From contig MU128929.1 of the NCBI GenBank assembly GCA_014904985.1, forward strand, positions 15,754 through 79,753: a DNA stretch of 64,000 nt. The letters run 5' to 3'. The position numbers and the translations under genes are program-made. Shown here piece by piece: positions 46,745 to 58,278 of this stretch. The notes under the pieces are model-generated. The model searched no databases. It was not told the DNA's origin and was given only the letters and a program-made list of their open reading frames with translations. This DNA is from Hydnum rufescens UP504. Lineage: Eukaryota > Basidiomycota > Agaricomycetes > Cantharellales > Hydnaceae. How positions within the stretch are numbered: the stretch's first letter is position 1; each line of letters starts with the position of its first letter.

Positions 46745-48562
46745 TATTACTCTAATATCCTGTTGTCTGGTTCGGCTACTCTTGGTTGCTTGACCATCCT
46801 CTTTAAAGCTCCGCTCCACAGTTAAACTGTTCCTTATTCCACGGGCTCCTTAATGATATACGATGATGCAATAGGAGCAGGCCACCACGTAGTGACTTCC
46901 CTACACAGTTTTGAATAGCTGGAGATCAAGGAACTGATGTGCCAGGCTCACCATCCCCAGAGGGGATCATCTGCCAATGGCATTGACAGGCTGGCGTACG
47001 GGAGGGGAGGACGGAGGGACGGAATATGGGGGGATTCGAGAAGTGGCGAGAAGTGGCGCCACAAACTCCTCGGACACGTTAGTATTTCTGAATGGGCCCC
47101 ATGCCAGGGTTTATGAGAGGAAAGAAATAAGCAAGAAGAAAAATACAAATAGTGTTTTCCGCCGGTCGGACTAGGGAAGGGATTTTCCAGAGAGATACCA
47201 ATTATGAGGGTATGAATGGGGACGGGGATTACCAGGGAGTATTAGCCAACGTGCCAACCAACAAGGTTGCGATTTCTTATCCCTTACCGGGCCTGCGTTT
47301 TTCTCCCCCTCCCCTCGTAACAGGCCGGGACGGGCACGGCGGAAGAGGCCGGTAATATTTGTTTGTGATTGGGGTTTTCGGGAACATGCCGTGCTTCTTT
47401 TATTGGCACCGGATTGGAACCCCACCCCAGCTAGATAGAGATGGACTACCCCTGATATGGAACACTGGATGCGACCACGTTCCTCAGACGTCAGCTATTC
47501 TTTCCACCTTAGTGAGCACGATAATTATAGATAATAATAGTAATCAGTGTCTTCCTAGCTGGCCATGCGGTACGGTGGAGAAATTTTTGTTTATTTCGAG
47601 GAAAGGCAAAAGGCTAAGACCGATTAGGCCAGGCTTGGGATGTGAATTCACATTTGCCAACGACCACGCTTTCTGGGAGGATCCACACTCACACTAGAAA
47701 AGAGGGTCTCAGCAGGTCGTGGCCCATTAGTATTTTAATTAAATCTATGGGAGATATCGTCGATCACAATCATGGGATGTGGACGTCAAGTGAGTGACAG
47801 CTACATACAGTTTCGCGGTGACACAGGGGAATTGTGCTTAGAGAAGCGAGTTCGGACGTCCGGGGGGGGAGTGACGTGCAGCACCAACTGAGCAGGGCGG
47901 GTCATCGCTTGGGACCTTGGGTTCTCGATCATCCAGAGGTTGCTGACGGCGGCTACAAATAAAATATTCCTGGAACTATTGCCTTTCGATTTTTATGGAT
48001 TTTATTTTAATTTAATTTATATTCTTTATTTGTGATTGGATGATTTGGATCAAGCCGAAATCTATTATCGTATTCGGGTGCCGGTTTGGGATGGTTGGAG
48101 TTCGGGGCCGGAGGCGGTAGTCCGGGTTGGATGGAACGTGTGGCCTGATGCGATGGCGTTGGACGAATGGCGCGTTATCGCGTAACGAGGCGGGGAAAAC
48201 ATTCATTGCGAAGATAAGCTGGACGAATCCGGAATCTCAAAATTGGTGTTCATCCATCTCATTAATAGGGTCTAAATTGGTAATTATGAGCCAGGGAACC
48301 TAGCGAGGAAGGTGCGGTGGCTGTCGTAGAGCTAGTTCCCCTCCTGGGCCTCCAGACGGCGTCCACCAAGGGCCCAACCGAGGGGAGAGTGACCATGAAG
48401 GGGGGACCCGGGATATTTCTTCTCGGAGAAGAACTAACTAAAGAAGAGAGAAATACGTTTGTATCCGCTGTCCTCAAGATGACTTTCTGGACATGACCCA
48501 GTTACAAAAAGGAACCACTCCTACTCAGCCATCGTCTCCTCTCCCTCCTCTCCTCCTCGCCC
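46745..48562. other. 1.8-kb intergenic interval
   Basis: No recognised gene. It is the 3' flank of RTF1 and upstream region of the Ecl1-like gene, with AT-rich sequence at about 47965-48030 and a C/T-rich leader before 48563. Confidence 0.4.
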
Positions 48563-49869
48563 ATGGACCACTGCTTTCTGCACTGCTGCCCTGTCTGCAG
48601 CAACTACATCGTACGTTCTCTCTTATTCTCACCGTCTCATACAACTCATTTCCCCTCCAGGACCAGCCCACTGCGCTCTATTGCTCACCGCAATGCCGTA
48701 GGGTCGACGAGGCACCTCCCAAACCACGAGCGAAAGCCCTCCCAACCCTCGGTAGAATCGCCATTCCAAGAGACGCCCTCGAGCTTTCCAGCCCACGGGC
48801 GCACCCTCCATCCACCGCGCACCCACCAATCATCCCGTCCTTCCCCTCCCCGCGTCTCGCTCGCAATCCCTACAACCGTTCCACCCCAGAGGAGCTTGCC
48901 TACGACATGGCGCATGTCGCTGAGACCCACAGCGAGATTCCACCCACCCCAGCCTCTTCCACCTCGTCTCCCCCCGCCCCAGTACAGCCAGGGCCAGCTG
49001 GATGGACAGTTAAGAATGACAATAACATTATCTCTTGGATCGTCGATGTTAACATCCACACCGGCCCTCGTTCTAACCGCCGCCGCCCATCGTCTACGAT
49101 CTCCGTGGCCCCATCTCTCCGTCAGCACTCTCCTCCTAGACTTCCCCTTCCATCTCCCGCATTCGCAATTTCCGCATGCCGCCCCGCTCCCCCAACGCTC
49201 TCGACCGCCGGCTCCGACCTCGATGACTTATTCGTGCCCTCCTCTCGTACTACTATTCCTTCTTCTCCTGCCTTGGACGACACCGATACCTCTATCCTCA
49301 CCTCCGCCGCCGACGAAGAATCATCTTCCGATGGATTTGACGACGATAATCTCACGAACCCTTCCTCGCTCTCCCCTTCCCTAAACGAAATGTATGGGGA
49401 CGCCACGAAACTGGATTTTAAATTGCAAACCTGGATGGCACCTTGCAATTCATTGGCTGTTGCCGCTCCGGTGGATCAGCCGCCGGTCGTGCAAAACGTG
49501 CGCTCTCAGCGTGTCTCACACCATCCATCGCAGAGCAATCCACTGGATCTCACCTCATTCGCCCGCGCCCGCCCAGTAGATGTCCAACCCGCACATCCGC
49601 CCAAGGCGACTTGCCATCTAGACTCTCGTACTCGAACCACATCCCGGACCACCTCGTGCGATTCCTCGTACGATAGTTGCGATGGGGTCGAATCCCGTGC
49701 AAGAATGGTTCAGGGCCGGAGGCACAGTAGCGTGACTGCGGGTATGCGATTGGTGGAAATCCTCGAGTGTGCGGGGGCGAAAGGATCGACGGACCCTGAC
49801 GCTTTATGGTCTTCCCGAGGGCGGACCCACGGACGCTTGTCCGTAGCTCCTCGCCTCGGGGCTTCATAG
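48563..49869 (+). CDS. Ecl1-like zinc-binding protein
   Basis: Exons 48563-48610 and 48661-49869 (50-bp intron), 418 residues. The first 30 residues carry paired cysteines, CCPVCSNYI spliced to ALYCSPQCRRVDE. This matches the CxxC...YCSxxC pattern of the small Ecl1/2/3 zinc proteins, which in fission yeast extend chronological lifespan and respond to nutrients. The intron falls between the two cysteine pairs and must be removed to bring them together. The remaining 385 residues are Pro/Ser-rich and disordered, with an acidic block near DDTDTSILTSAADEESS and a basic Ser/Arg stretch at the end. The tail is much longer than in yeast Ecl1 (about 80 residues). Assignment rests on the cysteine motif. 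Confidence 0.65.
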
Positions 49870-52800
49870 TCACTGTGGTTCTCCATCTGTTTCTTTGAAA
49901 AAGTGTGGCGGATCGTCACTCATTTGACCTTCTGCCTTGTGCTTTGCGTGCCTTGCGTGCCTTGTGTCCACCCCAACTCCCCTTGCATCTTTTCCATCCA
50001 TGCTCATCAATTTATTCTCAACGTTCGATTCGGGCCATAGTTTTCTCGTATCATTTCGTCTTTTCTCCCGTGAGCTCACGAACCCAGCTAGGGGAACATT
50101 CAACATGGCTCCCACAACACCAAAATGAGTTTGCGCCGAACACATTTTCTTCCGCCCTGGCTCACGCCCAATCATCTTGCCTCAATCTCTACCATGACTG
50201 CGCACACGGACTGCACATTGTCTCGAATCACATGAACTTCGTGTCTCCCAGTTTTGATCCCCCATCCAATCCTGTTGTAATCTGTGCTATCTCGAACTCG
50301 CTTCGCCGTTTTCTTCTCTTTTCTGTTTTCTGTTTTCTGTTTCGCCCGTTTTCACCTGTCCATGCCTTCCACCACTTCGCAACTCGTTCCCGCACAACCT
50401 AGTGTTTTTTTTCCCCCGAAAACTCGCTACTCCACATATACGACGTTCACTCCCAATTTTTCCCCGCGTTATCCCCCTCCCCTCTCTTCGTCTTGGGAGT
50501 TCGTACAGCCGAATTGACAGAAAGCAATCAAAAGATGAAATGTGTTCTGCAGAGGAACCTGTGTTGCGGCGCCCCCTACCGACTAGTGGAGGTTGCCCTT
50601 GACCTGTAAAGGACAAATTTGAGTAGATGATGCCCTGCCCCATCCATTTAAGAGACCCTGTGGGCCTGTGGTTGTGGCTCCCTCGGTATGAAATGAGATC
50701 TTATTTTGTTTTTCTTTTTTGGTTAGCAGCCAACTTAGAATCGCGACCCTTTTCGTGAGCATGTGGGTGAGGGGGGGGGAAATAACTGGGAAACGACGAC
50801 AGGCACTAATGATCGGGAGTGGGAGTGCGAGAGCATTACTCAGAAATGTTAATCGTGATGACGAAATATTTCTTTGCCACCTGTCGTTATGACAGGAAAG
50901 AAGTTAACAGGCAGGTTGTCAGCGGACCAACTAAGTTTACCTGACAGGCCCCAATTGCAATGAAATCATCTATCGCACCCACGCCCACAATGGAACGGAT
51001 TTTACACCACTCGCAACCGTGGCCGTGTCAACGATTTGTATAAACTCCTTTGGCTGTTTTTGTAAAAAATTGTTTACATAGCTTGAGCCGATCGCGAGCC
51101 CCTCCCCTGTCATTCTCCTATCTATGGGCGCTAACGGGGTTGGTTCGGTTGCTATATTTCTCCTAAACCCACAAACGGGGGAAAAAGGAAGCAGATGCAT
51201 GGAAGCACCCGGAGAGGAGAGAGGAGAGAGGGGGAGGCGGGAATTATCGTTGTGGGATCTTCAAATTCATTATGCTTGGTCTTTCCCCCGTTGCTTACCG
51301 GGAAACCTGGAAATATTGCTGTCATGACGCACGGCACATACACACTACGTACAGTTGTCTCGGGAGGCGGGACGACGGCAACTCGGCAACCCCTTAGGGG
51401 GGCCAGCGCGCACGCAATCATGGCCTATACAAGGGATAGCCCATAGCGACGGTACCGCAGCATCACATAACATTACTGGAAAGTCTATGTGGAGGAGGAT
51501 TATATTATATTAGTGGTTGTGGGGCCACGGCACGGGATGTGCGGTAGTTGCCGGGGTTATGTTTGATACTCGCCGCAGGTGCCCGCCGCCCTCCTCATCG
51601 ATGGCCCAGCGGCTGATGATCTCGGTAAACATTTGATTCATGTTTTGGGGAGATAGACGCCCTGGGGAGCTAAAGCAGGGGGAAGAGATATGTTAATCGT
51701 AATTACAATATGCGTTCGCGAGAGAAGCTTGGCTCCTGGCGCCCGATATATTTTCATTTATGAATTTTTAGGCCACCTTCCAAATGACGAGGTGCGCCAC
51801 ACACCTTGTCTCGTTGACCCTTTATTTCGCCTTTTCCTGGTTCATTTTGGTGCGGGTACCTATGGGGTAATGGGGGAAATTACGACTACATACGGGTAGT
51901 GCGTGCCACCCTCCCTGGTTCTTTTTTGGTGGGTTTTGTTTCCCGAACGTAGGTCATGGGGGCGCCGGGTAACCTTCCTTACCCCTCTAGCACAGGCACA
52001 CGTGCGTGTGAGCGGAAGGGGATTGTGTCGCCCTTCTTTTCTTCGTTGGCTAAGCGCAACGATGACATCGGGGTCTTGGCATTGGACGTTTACAAAACAA
52101 ACAAACGACAAACAAACAAAAAGCATTCTTTCCTCCTCAGGAAGTAAATAATAAAAAAGAACACGTTCGTCGTTGGTAGGCCTGTTCCTATGTGGTGGCT
52201 TGATTTAATTAGCCCTGGTCTCATGGGCGCTTCAGAGACTAAGCCATGGCCCAGTCAGGCAGTCAGGTACGTCTACGCTTTTGAAATTACGCTTTTTCTG
52301 CTTGCCGTGTCTTGGTCTTTAGCCGCTCAAGTTAGATCCAATTATATTACAAGTAATTGCCAAAGCTAGGTACCAGGAAACACAGGTCACGCTCTGCCGC
52401 TCTCTGAGCGCTACGCCCAAAACGGGTAACCAGGTCATAGGTCATAATTGGATATTTTAATCCCCGGTGGTAGGGGCCTTTTTCGAAGATTAAAATTCAC
52501 CGGTAACCTATTTTGCTGTACCTTCCATAATTGATCGAAACTTTTTTGAACGCCGAACGCCCGCTTACTCCGTCGTTCCCTAGCCCCCCCCCCTCATGAT
52601 CACCCGCTGTTCTTTCTTTTTTTGGCGTGGGGACCCGCTTTATATACCGGTCGGTTGTACACAATTGTGTGTGGGCAATTCGAAGTTGCCGGTTACTCAC
52701 AGTCAAGGGGGTCAAAGCCGAGGGGTTTGTCTAGATCGATCTATGTACTGTAAAGGGGAAATAGGGCGCAATGCAGGAACAGTAGTCATTTACAGTACAG

Positions 52801-54300
52801 TAGATGCTCACAGTAATACAAATGCAATACTCGTTCGGCTGGGTGGGCAATTCACTTGGGGATCGGAGATCCCGCGGTGTTTGTGGGGGATTCCCGAATG
52901 CATCGACTTGGCTGCACTCCAGTATCTACACACAGCGCATCTATCGCCCTAAACAATATCTTTGATGTGCTTGAACAAACTAGCCTCGCTCCCAATCCCT
53001 CTCAAGACCCACGCAATGCGTCTTGATCTTGTGTCTCCTCCTGGTTATATATGACACTGACTGATGAGATCGTGTTGCGTATGTTTGTTCCTGGCTAAAT
53101 CACCGCCTCCCAGCCTCACGTATCCATGTTAAGACTGCAGACGGTGCGGGAACGTGATACCGAGTCCCTGAAGATCATGTAATGCCTCGACCCCCGTCAT
53201 CCAACGTTGACGGCCCATCCGGTTCAACTACCCGACAAATCCATTCACATTATCGATCCTCCGCGTTCGCGAGGTGACTCATTCCTGCTCATTCCTGCTC
53301 ATTTTCAAAGGAGCAATACCTCCGTGTAGTTAAACACTGCGTGAGTATATACCGTTGCTCTTATTAAACTCTAAATTAACCATCACTTGTACGTTGCCTA
53401 CCCCTCAATGCAAACATTTACGTTGTTTGGGGGGGGGTTCCCGTCTCCCGAACAATAGTTCTGCACGTATGGTATGGTCCCGTGATGCCTCTGGTAGGTT
53501 TACGTGGAACATACCGTTTCGCGACCAGGGGGAGAGAAGGGCCCGGGAACCGCATATTAACAGGAACGACGCAATAGATGAGGTATTGCTTTCATACCCG
53601 CTCAAGAGGTACAAGTCTAGGATTCCTCGGGGACGTTGTATTCTGCGGTGGTTTTCGACGATATCTCTTGATTGATCGTGACGACCATTCCATTGGAATT
53701 AAGAGAAATGCCACGTGTGCCAGTAAATAGACTCTGATACTAATTCGTATTTCGAGGGAACAGAGCTGCGTGAGTGTGCGCGCGATCAGTGACTTGTGGT
53801 AGGAGAGCAAACAGACTGTTGTTGCTACTCCCGCTGAGGTTCAATACTGCAGTGGCCCTAACGATTGCATATTGATATACCGGTGAGGAATCTCCACCGA
53901 TTTTCTTGGCCAAGCATTATAAATTGATTCTCTCTTCTGGGTAGCGCTGATGCAAGGTGCTGCCAACTATTCTCGCCCCTCGGGGTTTGTGACTTGTCCT
54001 CATATATATACGCAAGTATGCACTCGTATTTGACTTGCGCGCGCGTCTCTTTTTGCCCTGCCCTCTCCATCGCCTGGCCTGCACTTGCCGCCGTCAATGG
54101 GCCAGACGATGTGGAACCGACATCGACTACATGTATAAGTCAAGGACGTCACAGTATTAGCCCCAGTATTCCCCATTGGCTGGCCGCGATGGGGCGTTTT
54201 TTATTTGGTGGGATAATGATGATCCTTCCGCACTAGACGAGCTTCGATTATCTCTGATACTCGAGTTCGCCAAAAAAAGGGGGTGAGTCTCAACTGAACG
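49870..54300. other. 4.4-kb gene-poor interval
   Basis: The first 500 bp are T/C-rich and probably the 3' flank of the Ecl1-like gene. Beyond, frames are short and overlap on both strands. Simple repeats: a (CAAA)n-like tract at about 52094-52120 and a direct repeat of CATTCCTGCT at 53281-53300. No gene is supported. Confidence 0.4.
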
Positions 54301-54301
54301 A

Positions 54302-54730
54302 ATGAAATGCTCACTCTATCAGCTGTATCTGGTACTGGCATTGGCGTGCGGAGGTAGTCATGGCACTAGCATCCGCCTGCACGAGGAACAGCAGCAACAG
54401 AACAGCCGGATATTCGTCACTTGGTCGTCTATGATACTCTATACCCTATCGGCGGTGTCAGGCTTAACACAACGCAACACCAGCGTGGCGATCAAGACGG
54501 CGATAGAGAAGTCAGCCCGACCCCCTGGAAGAACAGGGCGATTACGCCCCCTCCTCTGCCTACACACGTCAGGCCCAGGGGACAGGGATGGTCGCGTGCG
54601 CGCAGTGGATTTGCCAGGTGCGCCAGAGCCTGACTATTCGAACGACGTTTTATATTTATATGCAGGTGTGTTAGTTGGGGCTAGGCGATGGGAGAATAGA
54701 GTTCGTGATGATGATGGTTTGGAAGGCTGA
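54302..54730 (+). other. 142-codon open frame with signal-like N-terminus
   Basis: Starts MKCSLYQLYLVLALACGG, which would fit a signal peptide, then a Gln run and a low-complexity remainder with no motif I know. No introns or homology support it. It may be chance. Confidence 0.2.
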
Positions 54731-57700
54731 GTCGGTCAGGGTGGAGGGTAACAACACATGAGGGAGATCGGGTCTCCAAATGGTGTCCAAGTGAGTCCAT
54801 GTCCCTGTGTAATATTATTACTTGCCCCGCGGGTGTCTCCTGTCTGAAAGCAGAGTTTCGACTTGGGATTTTATTCATGTACAGGCGTGTCCCAGATACT
54901 TGGCGTCTACTTTTCATACCACATCAATAGTAAACGGGTTTTTATTTTGAAGCCAGAGCTGAAATACATCTTGATGTACAGTATTTACGTGAGCGCAAGT
55001 CACCACGAGCGAATACTGGAGACGTTTGACGATAAGAGGCGCAGGGAAGGCACCGGGGAAAGAGGGAAGGGAATAGTCATGACTAGCAAACCAGCAAGAG
55101 AAAAGAGGCGATGAATGGAGGTATGGAGGGGATCGAGGTCGAGGCCTTGATCGAAAAACTGGACTATGTGGTCGTTAGGCTGATGGGGGTCTTGACACTA
55201 ACATCGAGGGTTGCCGAACACAGCCCAAGCTCCTGCAAAGGCCCTTGTCGCACTTGAGGAACCGTCCAAGTCGTGTTGGGCGGCATGACGAACGTGAAGC
55301 ACCATTGTACTATCGAAGGAAAACTGTACTCTGCGCCAACCTCGACAAGTCCATGACTGATGCCAGGCGTCGAGGCAATGGTGCACTGGAAGAGAGTATA
55401 AACAAATCAATTACCTTTTAGTTCGACGACTGCGGTACATACATAACATTCCGCTCAAACGATGATAATCCGTCATTGGAATATTGTTGTGCTCACTATT
55501 CGGTTTGATGGCCAGAGGAACCTGGGCTCCTTTTCGCGAAGCGTATCCAGAGCGACATTATAAAAGAGGATGTGACTCGAGTACCACAGGGGGTTGCGCC
55601 GTTGGGGTTGGGGTCAAGTCAGGTTTCTTGACCATCCGAATGAGAAGCAAGGTGTTCTGGCCAACAGATTCGATTGCGCCATCGTGTCATCCACCCATTC
55701 AACCAAGTCCCTGCTTTCCGGTGCCCTCAATAATTGGCATATCAGGCGTAAATGGCACTGCTTGCTCGATGTTCCGGAATTTGAGCGCAAGTTGCAATGC
55801 GTGATAGGATGCATGACAGCACAGCTGTACACATTAGCTTGATCATTGCGAGTGATGAGACACATCTTCTGCGACATATCATCGATCCGGAGGACCATGA
55901 CACGAGTTGATGTGCCAGATTGTTTCATTCAAGTCGTGTTCATACTTGTTTGAACCCTCTTCCGAAAGGAAGCATAGATGACGGATGGGACCCAGCCGGT
56001 CGAAGATACATGAATTCCTGTCGGCATGTGGCATACTGAGTACCGTCGAAGGACAAGGATTGATATTCAAAGAGTTTTTAAGATGAATACACATTTGGAC
56101 GTGAAAAAAACATACGCTCACGGGCTCGCACGGCAGGTCTATTTGGATGGGCCAGTCGGCGCATATCTCCACGGAATGAGCGCCCGGCAGGGGTACCGAT
56201 GATTCTTGAGAACAGTGCGATAAGACCTGGATTGACGGAGTTGGGGGAGACCGACTTTGAAGGAACCGCATCATTATGCAAATCTGGAATATGAGGGGGG
56301 GGAGGGGAGGACGGAAGTAGCAGAGGTGGACAGATGAAAAACGAGATTGGAAATGGGTGAGGCAGTGGCACCATCTTTGACGGCTCACCAGGGCATGGAG
56401 GAGTACTGTGATTTCGCCTGCCTGTGAAATTCGGGCGTGTCCCCGCCGAGGGTCTCGTCAGGACGTGCTGATAATAGTTTGTGCTCGGCATGCAAATCCC
56501 GTCCACGCGAGGGTGCATTAGATCGATTCTCCACAGAACAAACATATGAGGGTTGGATGTCAATAAGATTGCGCATACAAATTTCCGTGGCTCGCCTTTT
56601 GGCTGAGTTGGATTCGGAATTCCAGCTTTGGTCTTTCCAAAATTGGCTCGTCATCTGAGCGGGCGATCACGACACAGTTTCAGTAGCCGTGGGCACATAT
56701 TTGCAGTGCTCTAAGTTCGATTGCCGCATTCTCTGCCCGACCAATATCATGATTAGATTTCCAGCTGAACTTAAACTTGCATGCTCACCACAGTGAGCCA
56801 ACAACAATTGCTCTCCCCCAGCTGGGGCATGCATCTACCCAGATGTCAATGTCAATTGTCAGGCAGCTAGCAAGGGTGCATGAAGCATCGGGAATTGAGA
56901 GGATGGTGATCTACATCTTCACATCTCTAATCAGATCGCAGATGTTGAGTAACGAATCAATTTGTAGATGAGAAGGATATCAGGAAAGCATATGCCAGGG
57001 CAAGAAAGGACCGCCCATGTTGGTGAACCGAGCAGATGTGATCCAAACCCCCAATCACCTTTTTGGTCTCAGATGACACTCGGAGTCACTAGTACGCAGT
57101 TTGTTTAGGAATTTCTCATGGCTGTGGTCTGCGAGAGACATTGCTTCGTTATTGAAGTCTCATGAGAAGCTGATAAAGACGGCGGTGGCGGTGAATCACA
57201 GATTTGTCCTTGGTGGATGGGCCAGCCAAATGGATGGATTTCATGTACAATATTAGTGGAAGAGACGGAATAGTTGCGGGTGCTGTTCAGGGCAGAAGGG
57301 GGGGTATGGATAGGGAACAACATTGTTCACCCACTTTGCAATGAGTTGGAAATCTAATTTCTTTTGCAAAACATCTCGTCTGGCATCTAATGCTATCCCA
57401 AGGTTGCCAGATGAACAGCATCCAAAAGGCAAAGTCAAAGTCAAGGCATACCTCGATAGGCAGCAGGTCATTGTTATACTTTCCAATGGCTAGGAATGGT
57501 AAATGGTCATATGCACACGGAATACACCAGTATGCTGCTTTGAGGTTGAGAGCTCAGCATCCCAACTGGAGCAAGTTTTACCCTATCATGGACATATTGA
57601 GAATTTTGCACTTCAATCATCATAAGAGGAGTTATGACGAGGAGCAAGAATTGATCATGAATCAGGGTGGCCGAGAAGAACCTCGCGCATACCTAGAGCC

Positions 57701-58278
57701 CACACCTTTCGGACACCACAACATGCTTGCCGCCTGACCTATGCCATCACCTGGCAGCCTTTGGTTCTATATCTGCCAAGCGACACAGCATGCTTATTGT
57801 TCACGGAAGCCAGACTACCAGAACTGGCACCTTAGGCAAGCTGCCTTCCAGGCGACTGAACTAGCAACCAACAACTTTGCAGCAGCTTCTTCTGATGGGT
57901 CAGCCATATGTTGCCCATCGGGTTGCAGGAAAACATGAATAAACCACACCTTAGGCACGCTGCCTTGTAAGAGAGGAGCGAGTTTGCGAATGTTTATTTC
58001 GAACCACACGTGAATGTATTACATAACCGCGCATCTCACTCAGTGCGCGCTTATCTGGCCTTCAAACGAGTTGTTTGTGTTTGGCACCCACTTTTTACGA
58101 AGAGATCGAAATACGTAAAGAAATACACCCCTGCTATTGTTACAAGTACACAAAATCATCAGAACATCTGGGTATATGAGACCAATGGAGGTCTAACAGG
58201 GAGAAGGCCCGAAAAACTGGAAAACATCCACCACTTACGATTCAGCCATAAGTACGTCAATTGGAGAGCTGGACACCC
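54731..58278. other. 3.5-kb interval without a supported gene
   Basis: Contains a coding-like minus-strand stretch at 56161-56330 with a relative at 62229-62345 (listed separately). Near 57390-57740 there is a frame that looks like a decayed element but matches nothing I recognise. Confidence 0.35.
56161..56330 (-). repeat. diverged duplicate, coding-like (relative at 62229-62345)
   Basis: The minus strand reads NPGLIALFSRIIGTPAGRS then GDMR. The partner reads NPELVAQFLRIIGAPAGRL then GDMR. Similarity at the nucleotide level is visible over about 76 bp and again in the following G-rich stretch. Conservation of amino acids over bases suggests remnants of a protein family. I cannot name it. 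Confidence 0.4.
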
